Assembly: GCA_905221605.1 (NCBI GenBank)
Contig: CAJNDS010002794.1
Location: forward strand, 142,501-204,500
Origin: Symbiodinium natans
Taxonomy: Eukaryota > Sar > Dinophyceae > Suessiales > Symbiodiniaceae
Length of the DNA: 62,000 bases
Reading direction: 5' to 3'
The position numbers were made by a program, and so were the translations under genes. This document shows, one piece after another, positions 31,739-41,403 of the stretch (its first letter is position 1; the number at the start of each line of letters is the position of its first letter). The notes beneath the pieces are model-generated. The model did not search any database, was not told where the DNA came from, and was given only the letters and a program-made list of their open reading frames with translations.

Positions 31739-32984
31739 CCGAGGACGTGCACGTTTGAAGCGTGGCTTAATGAGATCAACTACTTGGACGACTCCGGGGA
31801 TCAAGGTGGCAACTACGTGGAGATCGGAGGCCTCGCAGGGACGGACCTGACGGGATGGCAGCTGGTCTTCTACAAGCAGGGAAACCCCTTCTCTCCTGGC
31901 AGCGGCTCGGAGTTTTTTTGAGAAGTCCGGCCATTTTTTGGCCAGCTTGTGTGCGTGTGGTGATGTATTTGCTCATCATCTGCTCTGCTGTGTGTGAGAG
32001 TTCAAGTCTCGAGGCGCTTCTGTGGTCTTCACACAGCTCTCGCCTGTCCATGGCACACGAAACACGTTTCTGAGTAACCTCGCACCAGTGGCAAAAGCAC
32101 CCAAGGTGCGTCAGTCTACCGCACCGATATCCTCAATGGAATCATTGGGCAACATGGCGTCGATGACACTGATCCATGCTATGGCTTCTGGGTGCCGTGG
32201 CCTGAACAGTGGGTTGTAATCGCTTCTGTCTGAGCGAAGGAAAAAATGCAGGACCAAGAAGACTCAATGCATCAATGCATCACGCAGACCAAATCCGAAG
32301 ATGCACAGTGTCAGCATGAGCTTAGCCGGAGTCCGAAAGCCATTCCACAACCTCTAGGGCCTATGAAGAACAGAAGCCAAGCATCAACAGCCACGAGAGA
32401 GCCGAATCTTCCCAACCTTGAACTACACTCACAGTAGCCTGCGCGCGCCGTGGCATTAAACATGGGCCCCCCTGCCCAGTCGGCAATCAAAGGGCTGCAT
32501 GAAAGCTCTGATGTCCCAAGAAGCACTACAAGCACAAGAAACCCTAAGAGATTGTGTGACAATGTTTCCTTTCTTGCACCCGCGCATTCCAGCCTTAAAC
32601 TTGACATAGTACGTGATCCATACAGCGTTCTACGTTGGGCTTTCTTCCTGATGCTTGGTGCCCCGCTTTGAGGTTATGGACTATGCTCCATTAAGCAACT
32701 CGATGGAGACGTCGAACGCGGGCATCGCCCTCGTCACGGACACCGGTGCTGTTGTGGAGTTCATCAGCTTCGATTGGTCTGCCACAGCAACCAATGGCCC
32801 AGCAAGTGGGATGACTTCGACTGATGTCGGACGACAAGTACTCGCCAGCAACCCTCGCCAAAGAGGGGGGCTGGTGCCCCCATATGCGGGCCAATGCGGT
32901 CCGGATTGGACGGCTTGGACCAACGGAATTGACGGAAAAGGTCTCCGAAGCTATGCCCAGACATTCGGACCGCCAGCACGTTGA
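31739..32984 (+). CDS. LTD-like domain module C, three exon segments
   Basis: Segment 1 (about 31739-31911) reads TFEAWLNEINYLDDSGD, NYVEIGGLAGTDLTGWQLVF; segment 2 (about 32100-32205) reads NGIIGQHGVDDTDPCYGFWV; segment 3 (about 32660-32984) reads GIALVTDTGAVVEFISFDW, NGPASGMTSTDVG, CGPDWTAW, and stops at TGA after GPPAR. The landmarks match modules A and B in the same order, and the stop here suggests the end of the protein. Segment 3 diverges after CGPDW and lacks the TPG/N-T ending seen in A and B. The last strand may be lost, or splicing may differ. Confidence 0.62.
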
Positions 32985-33420
32985 GGGAGTGCTAAGCGTA
33001 ACTGAGGATGCAGTTACTTGATGCTCCGCGAGTCCCGCTCAAAGTGGGCCCTGCGGTGTTCCCTTCAAAGTTTGAGAACCGCGCGAAAGTCGCGGAAGGA
33101 TAAGCCCCGGGAGGCGCGCAATGCCCGATAAAAGTCTGCAATCTCCTCACCCTGACATGACGTGACCATGGCGAGCGTTCGTTCTCAGCGTTGGCGCAGT
33201 CGCCCGAGAAGATACGTTCCTTCACGTGCTCTTTGGTAGTGCGGCCCACTGGCGGCCTTTTTTCTCGCAAGAGCCTTAAGAACTGCGCTTGCCTCTTCAT
33301 TCAACTTCCCCCATAGTCAGAAATATACAGTATCGGGCTCAAATCCGCCCAGGCTGACAACGATCGATCTAAGGCATCCCAATCGTTGCAGTTTCATGCC
33401 CCGCTTTTGAGCTCTCCTAG

Positions 33421-33562
33421 GCCCTAAACCCTAAACCCTAAACCCTAAACCCTAAACCCTAAACCCTAAACCCTAACCCCTAACCCCTAACCCCGAACCC
33501 CGAACCCCTAACCCCTAACCCCTAACCCCTAACCCCTAAACCCTAAACCCTAAACCCTAAAG
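33421..33562 (+). repeat. Telomere-like array with CCCCTAA variant block
   Basis: CCCTAAA units, then about nine CCCCTAA or CCCCGAA units, then CCCTAAA again. Confidence 0.95.
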
Positions 33563-33675
33563 ACCCCAATCCGCCAGAGGCGCCCAGTTGGCCCAGTTCC
33601 AGTCCGAGAGCGCCCCTCGGCTGCTGCCTCGCTTTCGTCAGGCCATGGAGTCTTGGGCTTGGGCACCTTCAGACG

Positions 33676-33728
33676 GTTTAGGGTTTAGGGTTTAGGGTTT
33701 AGGGTTTAGGGTTTAGGGTTTAGGGTAT
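33676..33728 (-). repeat. Interstitial telomere-like array (TTTAGGG)n
   Basis: Seven TTTAGGG units, opposite in orientation to the array about 115 bp upstream. Confidence 0.95.
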
Positions 33729-34169
33729 TACTTGCTAGTGCCCGGAGCCCGCCTCTTTAGAACTTGCCAGCCCTAAACCCCTGGCACATCAGAGCTCGAA
33801 GCCCAGCACAGCCCCCCCCCCCACATAAAGTGGATTTAGCGAGTTTATAGTGAGCTGCCATGTCTGCTGGACACAAGATCCAACGGCCCTTGCAAAGCCG
33901 GGCACAAAATACAAACGCCTACTCATGTTCTTTTTCTTTACGATCAATACTTGTAGTTTCCGAATTTAGATGGCAATAGCAAGAATACTAGCAACAAGAA
34001 ATTTGGAGTTTGGAAACGCGCGTCAGACGCGTCCGCGTTGGCTTTCCAGCCACTTCCGCGCGGCTCTTGGACCCGGGCGCTTCAATGAGCACGACCGCTA
34101 CCCATGGGTCCCTGAATGTAGGACGCATATACATCATCTAGACATACGCGCAGTATGTATGTGTATATC

Positions 34170-34200
<31 letters not shown>

Positions 34201-36236
34201 TTTATGTATATAGTTCGCCCTTTGCGTTCTATTTGACGGCAAGCCTTCCTGAATCAAAACCGCAGTAAAACTTGAGCCTCCCAACCACAAGACTCTGAAT
34301 ACTGATTTCTACAATCCTGTGTGGCACGGGCCTTTACGCCCAAACATGGTTTATGGGCTCGCTTGCCACGGTAAAACAGAATCCCCTACATCCTACTCGG
34401 AGATCTTGGGTGGCAAGCCCTACAAGCCACTAGGCATGCTTTGTCGTCCCGAGGCCGGTGGCACGATTCAGGTATCGAATTGGCGCTGGTAAGTCGAAGG
34501 CCCCCTCTGGTTCTTTCTTAGATTTTGTTTTTAATGGACACAAGCCTTGGCCTTTGAACGAGGCTTTCTTTATCCGCAGTGCCTGAAGCCCCGAAGTTTC
34601 AGAGCACCAAAAGCCGGAGGCTACGCTACGTCGACGGCCAGGAACTGAGCTCTGACGCGTGGGGGCCTGATTCGTTTTTTTTTTTTCAGGCCTGAGTCCC
34701 TTGTGGTCGCAGAGGCTCGGTTAGAAATCACAGGATTTGGAGTTGGCGTCGTAATCACATGAACAATCGCAAGCACAACATCACGAATCTGCCTGCGCAC
34801 ATACATGCAATCGTCATTGCTCGTTTTCTGCAGCGTGTGGCACACTAGTCCTTCCATGTGCAGCCGTACATGCGCACATACGTTGAATGCGTAAGCAAAC
34901 ACAATTTCCGGACATATAGAGTGCTAGTGCAGGAGGGTTTAGGGTTTAGGGTTTGCTCGTGAGTTCAACTTCATGCGAAGCCCGCGAGGGAAGTTTAGGG
35001 TTTAGGGTATCTTGGACAAAAAAACCCGCATCCGAAACCCCCACCATGAGGTCCCTGAAAGCTGGGTGGCCGCAAGGATAGTCGCAAAGGGCGCCGACTC
35101 GTAAAAGATGGCAAAACCGGGGGAAGGTTCTATGTTGGGGAGCGGAGCATGATAATTACAATGGTTTCGGCTAGGCTTCGCGGCTAAGGCTGGCCGTAGC
35201 CTTTCGTTTTTCTGGCTCCGGGGCTTGGGGGGGGGCTTAGCAAAAAGGAACGAAAGTCGACACAAAGGGGGCAACAGTAGAGTAGCGGACAGGTTGCTGG
35301 GGCCGTTTTAAGTGGTCTTCCGCTTCAGCCCAAAACGCTCCATGTGAAGCGTGCTCTTTGGAGGCCCTGAGCACCACAAACAACCCTGAGTTAGCTCCCC
35401 CCGGAGGGCCAGGCTTTCCCCGGTGTGTCCCAGTCAATTACGTAAACGTTGGGCCTTGCGGAGACTTAGTGAGAGCAGGTTTTCAGCCGCACAATTCTGG
35501 ACTTCAAGAAGCAGTCTTGAGAGCCAGAAAGCTGCAGACTCGGTGCTCCCTTGAGTCACAAACCCAAGCCTTGAGCCTCTGCCAATAGCTCGAAGAACAA
35601 AAGGCCCCAACGTAGATAAGCTAGAAGGAAGTCGCCGCCGGACCTTCCCTCCTGTCACAAGAGCCCAGAAACATGGTTTCGAACTCCGAAGTCATGCGCG
35701 CCATAACCCAAGGCATAGTCCCTGTGGCCCAAGGGAGGCTGTTCTAGATTCCAGGTTCCTCTGCACATGCTGCCGGAAGGGGAAAAGCTTAGAGCAACCC
35801 ACAAGATCATTCCTGACAGCAGCACTGGCAAGGTGAGGAGCACAAGAAAGCCACGACCCAAAGGTTGCAATCCTTGTGATTATACCTCGTGTTCTCGGTT
35901 AGCAGATATCTGGGCAGATAGGGGGGGGGGGCCTCTCTCTTTTTAAGCGTTGCTTCTTTTCGGAAGCCCATGGCATGCTGCGTCTCCAAGCCGGCGACGC
36001 CGCTGGAAGTCTACGCCCAAAGGCTGCCCAGCGACTCGGACGCCACTTGGCAGTTGACACATCTAAGAGTCGTTTGAAGCAGGGTTTATATGACTGTTAT
36101 TGGTGAGTGTTTTTATAAGAAATATAAATACCCTACTTCATTTGAGATTCCACTTATAAAGTTGTGGCGAACGTTCTCCCCCCTTGAGTCCTTCGAGAGC
36201 AGGTTTGGGGGGGAGCTTGTTTGAGTGCTTCGAGGT

Positions 36237-36320
36237 GCAGTTATGTAGTTATGTAGTTATGGAGTTATGTAGTTCTGTAGTTATGTAGTTATGTAGATAC
36301 GTAGTTATGTAGTTATGTGG
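36237..36320 (+). repeat. 8-bp minisatellite (TAGTTATG)n
   Basis: About ten imperfect copies ending about 40 bp before the ATG at 36361. Confidence 0.9.
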
Positions 36321-36360
36321 GTGCAGAGACCTTCGCACCTGAGCCTCGGAGGCTGCTCCC

Positions 36361-36445
36361 ATGCTCTTCCCCATGTACACCGTCCCCGCGGAGATGATCC
36401 TGGGGATGAGGAAGGTCGAGCCGCACGAGGAGTTAAAGGCCGAAG
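36361..36445 (+). CDS. Possible upstream N-terminal exon of the ankyrin protein
   Basis: From ATG 36361 the frame reads MYTVPAEMILGMRKVEPHEEL, then KAE, and then loses protein character. From memory, many dinoflagellate FVSHQW/ankyrin proteins begin with a similar short peptide leading to HEEL-x-x-G. The long ORF downstream has its own, more diverged version (RFSGALEARGELIIF) before FVSHQW. This stretch is therefore either the true first exon, spliced over about 240 bp, or a leftover duplicate. Confidence 0.35.
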
Positions 36446-36686
36446 CCGGATGTCTCAATGTTTCTCAACGCGAGAATGCTTATGGAAACCGCCAAGTTAG
36501 GGAAAGCACGGCTCCAAGCGACAACTCTGGGCGGCAGATCCCTTTGAAGGCGTTTCAAATCGAGACACGTGAGGGGAGAGCAGTCTGAGAAAGTCAGTGC
36601 CGGACTCATGTCGAGCTGAACACCTTTGAATGCTGTGATGTCAAGCATGTGCCCAAAGTAGTCGCCGTAGCAGAATCACAGGCGAC

Positions 36687-38498
36687 ATGGAATTTGAATT
36701 GACCTGCTCAGAAGAACCTCAAGTACAGGGCCGGAGTCACCAAGGAGGTTCGGTAGGACTGACTTCACTGATGTCCCTTAAGAGATTTTCCGGTGCCTTG
36801 GAGGCGCGGGGTGAGCTCATCATCTTCAGCGACGTCATGGGAAGGGCAGCTTTCGTTTCGCATCAGTGGCTTGCCAGCCACCACCCGGATCCTGACTTCA
36901 AGCAGATGCGCAATCTGCAGGATGCGCTGAAGCGTCTCCTCGGCGGCCGCGGGTCTGTTTCACTCGACCAGATTACTGAGAGCTTCGTGCGGACAGCCAA
37001 GCCGATTCCCATGCAAGAATTTCAGGTGCAGGCCTTGTTCGTTTGGTACGACTATTTCTCATGCCCGCAGCTGGAGGAACGGAAGTCTTTCGGCGCGGAA
37101 GCAGACGGAAGCCAGCAGGCCTGTGCTATCAACAGCATCCCAGCTTACGTCGCCAAGTGCCGCTTCTTCCTGGCCCTCTGCCCGGTCCTCGATTGCCCCT
37201 TCGAGGGCAAGGTCTTATCGGCAGCTACCTGGAGTCGGAGAGGATGGTGCCGCCTCGAGCGCGCAGCACGCGAGCTGTCACGAGACAGCACCTGGATTCT
37301 GATCCGCAGCGATACATCCATGGAGGTTGTTGGCACGGTGCTGTCCTTTCCGAGTGGATGGGTTGGTGATGGCGACTTCACAGTGGCGGATGATCGCCAG
37401 AAGCTGGCCCCGGTGATGCGGCAGATCTTGGTGCAGAAGCTGCTTCACTGCCTCCGAGCAGGTGACCTTCCCGGGTTCCGGCGCCATTTTAACCTCCAGG
37501 CAGTCCATCTGCAGGGCCTGGAGATTGCGCCGGTGGGTGGCCTGCTTCCCAGCCTTACAGTGGACTCAGCCGACTCAGTCGACTCAGTGGCAGAGTTCCT
37601 CCACCAGAACGGCTTCACGAGCGTCGACGAGGCCGACGGCGCAGGATGGCGCCCGCTGCACTACGCGGCCCTCGCAGGGAACTTGGCGGTGCTGAAGGGC
37701 CTCGTGGAGCAGCGCGCGGATCTGAAGCGGCGCACGTCGAAGGATGAGCCCATGCTGGGCTTCCCACCCTGGATGTCTGTGCTTGAAATTGCCAGCTTCT
37801 ACAAGCACCAGGAGGCCACGCGATGGCTTCTTGCGGTGAGGGCCCAGCTGGAGGGTGGGCTTGCTGGCAGCCCGGTTGTCTTTGCGGCAATCTCTGACAA
37901 CGCCTTTGGTATCCGGCAACTCTGTGTAGCAGGCCTCAGGCCACTGGCCAAGAATGTGGTTGGGGCCACCAACTTGGAGGCTGCAGCCTCCTATGCGGCC
38001 TTTGCAGCTCTGAAGGAGCTGGTGCTACAGGGGGGCCCAGATTCACTGGAGCTTTCAAGAGCCCTCTGGGGGGCGGCAACGTTTCGGGGTGGCGAGGCGG
38101 AGCTGGTGCTCCACCTCATCGAACTCCGGGCCGACATCAACTTTCAGTTCAAGTTGCCTCGCGACTACAGGCCCGTGGGCCGACTTCTTGTGGGCCTGAA
38201 GTCCTTGCAGCACCGTCTTGGCCGGAGATCCGTTATGACAGCTCATGCTTATCACCTGCACGGCAGCACGCCGTTGATGCAGGCCGTCAAGTCAGCTCAG
38301 TTCGAGGCTGCAGCGGTCCTCATCGCAGCCGGTGCCAGGCTGGATCTCCGGAATTCCCGGAACTGGGCCGCGGCCGATTTTGCCACAGGACAGTCGATCC
38401 CGCGCTTCCTTCAGCTGGGCCTTCAAGGGGACACGTCGGAGTGCCGAAGGGTGTCGTCACTGGCGATAGCCGACGGTTATGTGGAAGTTCCGTTCTAA
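36687..38498 (+). CDS. Ankyrin-repeat protein with FVSHQW N-terminal domain (603 aa)
   Basis: A single uninterrupted ORF, the clearest gene in the window. Residues about 50-200 form a conserved N-terminal domain: MGRAAFVSHQWL (51-62), HPDPD, LFVWYDYFSCPQ (117-128), AINSIPAYVAKC, then WSRRGWCRLERAARELS (182-198). This pattern recalls TIR/HET-like signalling folds, in which a buried strand and Trp/Arg-rich segments recur; that link is inference. Ankyrin-like units follow, clearest at WRPLHYAALAGNLAVLKGLV (321-340) and in STPLMQAVKSAQFEAAAVL (about 535-553), with weaker ones between. Ankyrins bind proteins, so a scaffold or signalling role is likely. There is no signal peptide or membrane segment. 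The absence of introns over 1.8 kb may mean retroposition. The ATG at 36687 is the first in frame. Confidence 0.88.
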   Translation: MEFELTCSEEPQVQGRSHQGGSVGLTSLMSLKRFSGALEARGELIIFSDVMGRAAFVSHQWLASHHPDPDFKQMRNLQDALKRLLGGRGSVSLDQITESFVRTAKPIPMQEFQVQALFVWYDYFSCPQLEERKSFGAEADGSQQACAINSIPAYVAKCRFFLALCPVLDCPFEGKVLSAATWSRRGWCRLERAARELSRDSTWILIRSDTSMEVVGTVLSFPSGWVGDGDFTVADDRQKLAPVMRQILVQKLLHCLRAGDLPGFRRHFNLQAVHLQGLEIAPVGGLLPSLTVDSADSVDSVAEFLHQNGFTSVDEADGAGWRPLHYAALAGNLAVLKGLVEQRADLKRRTSKDEPMLGFPPWMSVLEIASFYKHQEATRWLLAVRAQLEGGLAGSPVVFAAISDNAFGIRQLCVAGLRPLAKNVVGATNLEAAASYAAFAALKELVLQGGPDSLELSRALWGAATFRGGEAELVLHLIELRADINFQFKLPRDYRPVGRLLVGLKSLQHRLGRRSVMTAHAYHLHGSTPLMQAVKSAQFEAAAVLIAAGARLDLRNSRNWAAADFATGQSIPRFLQLGLQGDTSECRRVSSLAIADGYVEVPF

Positions 38499-39830
38499 GG
38501 CAATCTGCGCCAGACAAGAGAATTGGAGAGTCTGAGAGGCTCTCCGAAGAGCTCTCAACGAAGGCTCCTCTCTCCTCTCTCCTCGCGGTCTCCTGATCAG
38601 GTGACCCTCCAGAAGGTCAATATGAGACCTTTGATTTCCCTTTACATCTGACAGGGCACTTGGCTCAGAGCCTCCGACAACGTGAACGTTCCTGTGTGTT
38701 TTTCCTCACGCAACGCCGTGATCAGCCTCATCGAATTGCTGGCATCCTGGCAATGGCCGGTGTCTGTGTGGCCGAAGGCCCTGGTTGACACTGACTGGTA
38801 GAACCGATATCCTACTATTTGCTGAAGAACCCCACCCTCCCCCCCCCCCCAAAAAAATTGCAAAAATAGTACTCCCTCTATATTTCCCTTTTCAGGAAGA
38901 TATTGTAATTTTTTGGGGCCTTCTCAAGCAATTGGTAGTGTCAGATGTCCGTGGCGCCTCTCGGAATTCTCGGCAAAACCTGCACATGCACGGCTCTCAT
39001 GTTGTGTGGTCGCTGGCAGAAGTACTGGCCAGACAATGGAACACCTTGATACCGTGACAAGAATCCTATATCCCCTTTTTTTTTTCTCTTTTTTTAATAT
39101 AACCCAAGAGGATATTAAACATACTATTTTTATGAAGGTTCTAAGGGGAGTGTAGAATCTAGCTTCAGCTGCTTGTGGGGAATACCAGAACAAAGAAGCT
39201 CCTCGTGCTCGACATATCCATCGTCCACCGTTTCTAGTCTTCTTGCACGCAAGGGCCGCCATTTTACATCTACTTGTGACGTTCGCGAGCAGTCCAGAAA
39301 GGTTGTGTGGGAGCACAAGATAATCGAGTCAGGGGTTTTGTGCTTGCAGGGACTTTCGTTGCCTGTTCCCATGAAAAATCAGACTTGGCAGACAGTGGAC
39401 TCCTTGGTCCAGCTCATTCAAAGGCGGCGAAAACTGCTGCTCTGCCAAACCATGTTGGGCTGCTTTGGTTCATGAGGCAACATCAACAGCCAGGACGTAT
39501 GTTTCGAGCATCCAAACGATTACACTTCTCGAAAAAAGACTTGCTCAGATTCGCGCATGTTGAGCGCGTGAGGTTCTGAAGGTCCTTACGAAGTTACGTG
39601 TGCCGTTCAGTCCAGCAAGCACTCAAACACCCAAAGCTGAACATTCTCCAAATCTGGTTTGGAACTACACAAAGAACCGCAGTAGAAGCAGCAGAAACAG
39701 CCGTTCATTCTCGCAGGGGGCTTGAGCAGAAGCCTCGAGTTTCCGCGAGAAAAGCTTGTGCCTATCAAGCCATGCCCGCCTTTGCTTTCGTCAAGGCTGC
39801 AAGTCTACTGTATGGGTCTTTGCAGGGTTC
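38499..39830. other. No gene recognised
   Basis: Short frames only. A poly-C/poly-A stretch lies at 38836-38857 and poly-T near 39077. One plus frame near 39350-39470 (PMKNQTWQTVDSLVQLIQRR) is weakly protein-like. Confidence 0.35.
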
Positions 39831-39876
39831 AGGTTAGGGTTCAGGGTTTAGGGTTTAGGGTTTAGGGTTCAGGGTG
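39831..39876 (-). repeat. Short telomere-like array with TTCAGGG variants
   Basis: TTTAGGG and TTCAGGG units, about six in all. Confidence 0.88.
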
Positions 39877-40352
39877 CATGCTCAGATCTCACACTGCAAT
39901 GTCAAGTGTTCGCCCATAGGAGAAGGTGCGGCGTCAGCAGGTGCTTCAGCAGGTGGGGGCCTCACACCAGTCGGAGAAAGCGCATGTGCAAAGGCAAGAC
40001 ACGGCTTTCATATGAAGGCAAACCCCTTATACTGAGGTCAGAAGCGGGAGACTCGAAGTTGGCTTGTCCTTGGTCGGGGACTCGGAGCCGGCCTTCCCTG
40101 AGTCCTCTCTGAGCTTCTTTTAACTTTTCTGCGCTTTTAATTTTAATTTTCTACTTTTTTAGTCGTTGGGGGGGGGGGGGGGGCAGTCATCCCTTCACAG
40201 TCCTTCGGCGGTATTGTGGAAGCGCGCAGCGGAATTGTGCCTTTTTTGCAGTGCATCACTTGGCTAAACTCATCACACGCCCTCAGTTCAGGAATCGTGA
40301 CCATGGGTACAGAGACGTGAATCGAAACCCATGGGAAACAGACAGAAGCACA

Positions 40353-40442
40353 CCCTAAACCCTAAACCCTAAACGCTAAACCCTAAACCCTAAACCCTAA
40401 ACCCCAAACCCCAAACCCTAAACCCTAAACTGTAAACCCTAA
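40353..40442 (+). repeat. Interstitial telomere-like array (CCCTAAA)n
   Basis: About twelve units with CGCTAAA, CCCCAAA and CTGTAAA variants. Confidence 0.93.
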
Positions 40443-41120
40443 GCTCCTTCTAAGCTCTGCGCCATCGTGCAGGCCGATGCCTTCGACAATCACGTGGTCA
40501 GGAGCTTGGTGATGTGACTCCCTGCAGCTAGTTTTACTCAGAATGAAGCCATCCGAGTTGATGTTCATTGCTAGAATCTGGAGTTTCTGAGAGACCTGCA
40601 ACGAAGATGCAACGAAATGCAAACGAAACGCAACGAGATGCAACACTTCGAAGAGGCTGGGGGCGGCGTGTTGCAACAGTGGCCTTAAAGAATCCGATAT
40701 GCGAAGCGGGAAGGGGGGAAGGGGGACTTTCTACAAAGAAGAGAGAGGGTACCCGAACAATCCGAGCATCCGAGTCAAGGCTCTGGCACTTTTTCCCCTG
40801 AAACCCTTAAAGCCCTAAGCCCCTAAAGCCCTAAACAGTCAAACAGGTGCAGGGTCGGGGCCCCGCTGGAGCACAACACAAATGCTCTTGTTTGTCTTGG
40901 GTCTTTACGTCTTTTGTCAAATCTTTATGTCAATTTGCAGACACATACCACGGCGGCGTGCAAATGACCACGTGCCTGTGTTTGGAGCGTGGCCACTTGC
41001 TGTTAGATGAGGCTTGCAAAACTCATGTTGCAGAGTCTGTCACACCAATGGGACAATGCCTAGATGGTTACCCAGCGGCCACACTTGGATAGCTAAGTCT
41101 GCATGGCCTATGATCACATC

Positions 41121-41403
41121 CCTAAACCCTAAACCCTAAACCCTAAACCCTAAACCCTAAACCCTAAACCCTAAACCCTAAACCCTAAACCCTAAACCCT
41201 AAACCCTAAACCCTAAACCCTAAACCCTAAACCCTAAACCTAAACCCTAAACCCTAACCTAAACCCTAAACTAAACCCTAAACCCTAAACCCTAAACCCT
41301 AAACCCAAACCCGAAACCCTAAACCCTAAACCCTAAGACCCTAGACCCTAGACCCTAGACCCTAGACCCTAGACCCTAAACCCTAAACCCTAAACCCTAA
41401 ACC
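41121..41403 (+). repeat. Telomere-like array with CCCTAGA variant block
   Basis: About 280 bp of CCCTAAA with several one- or two-base deletions and a run of about six CCCTAGA units before returning to CCCTAAA. Confidence 0.95.

Larger units (their letters stand above)
32985..36236. other. Repeat-rich spacer without a recognised gene
   Basis: It contains telomere-like arrays, a TA run at about 34167-34190 followed by poly-T, and a G-rich tract near 35228 and 35920. Open frames are short and unrecognised. Confidence 0.45.
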
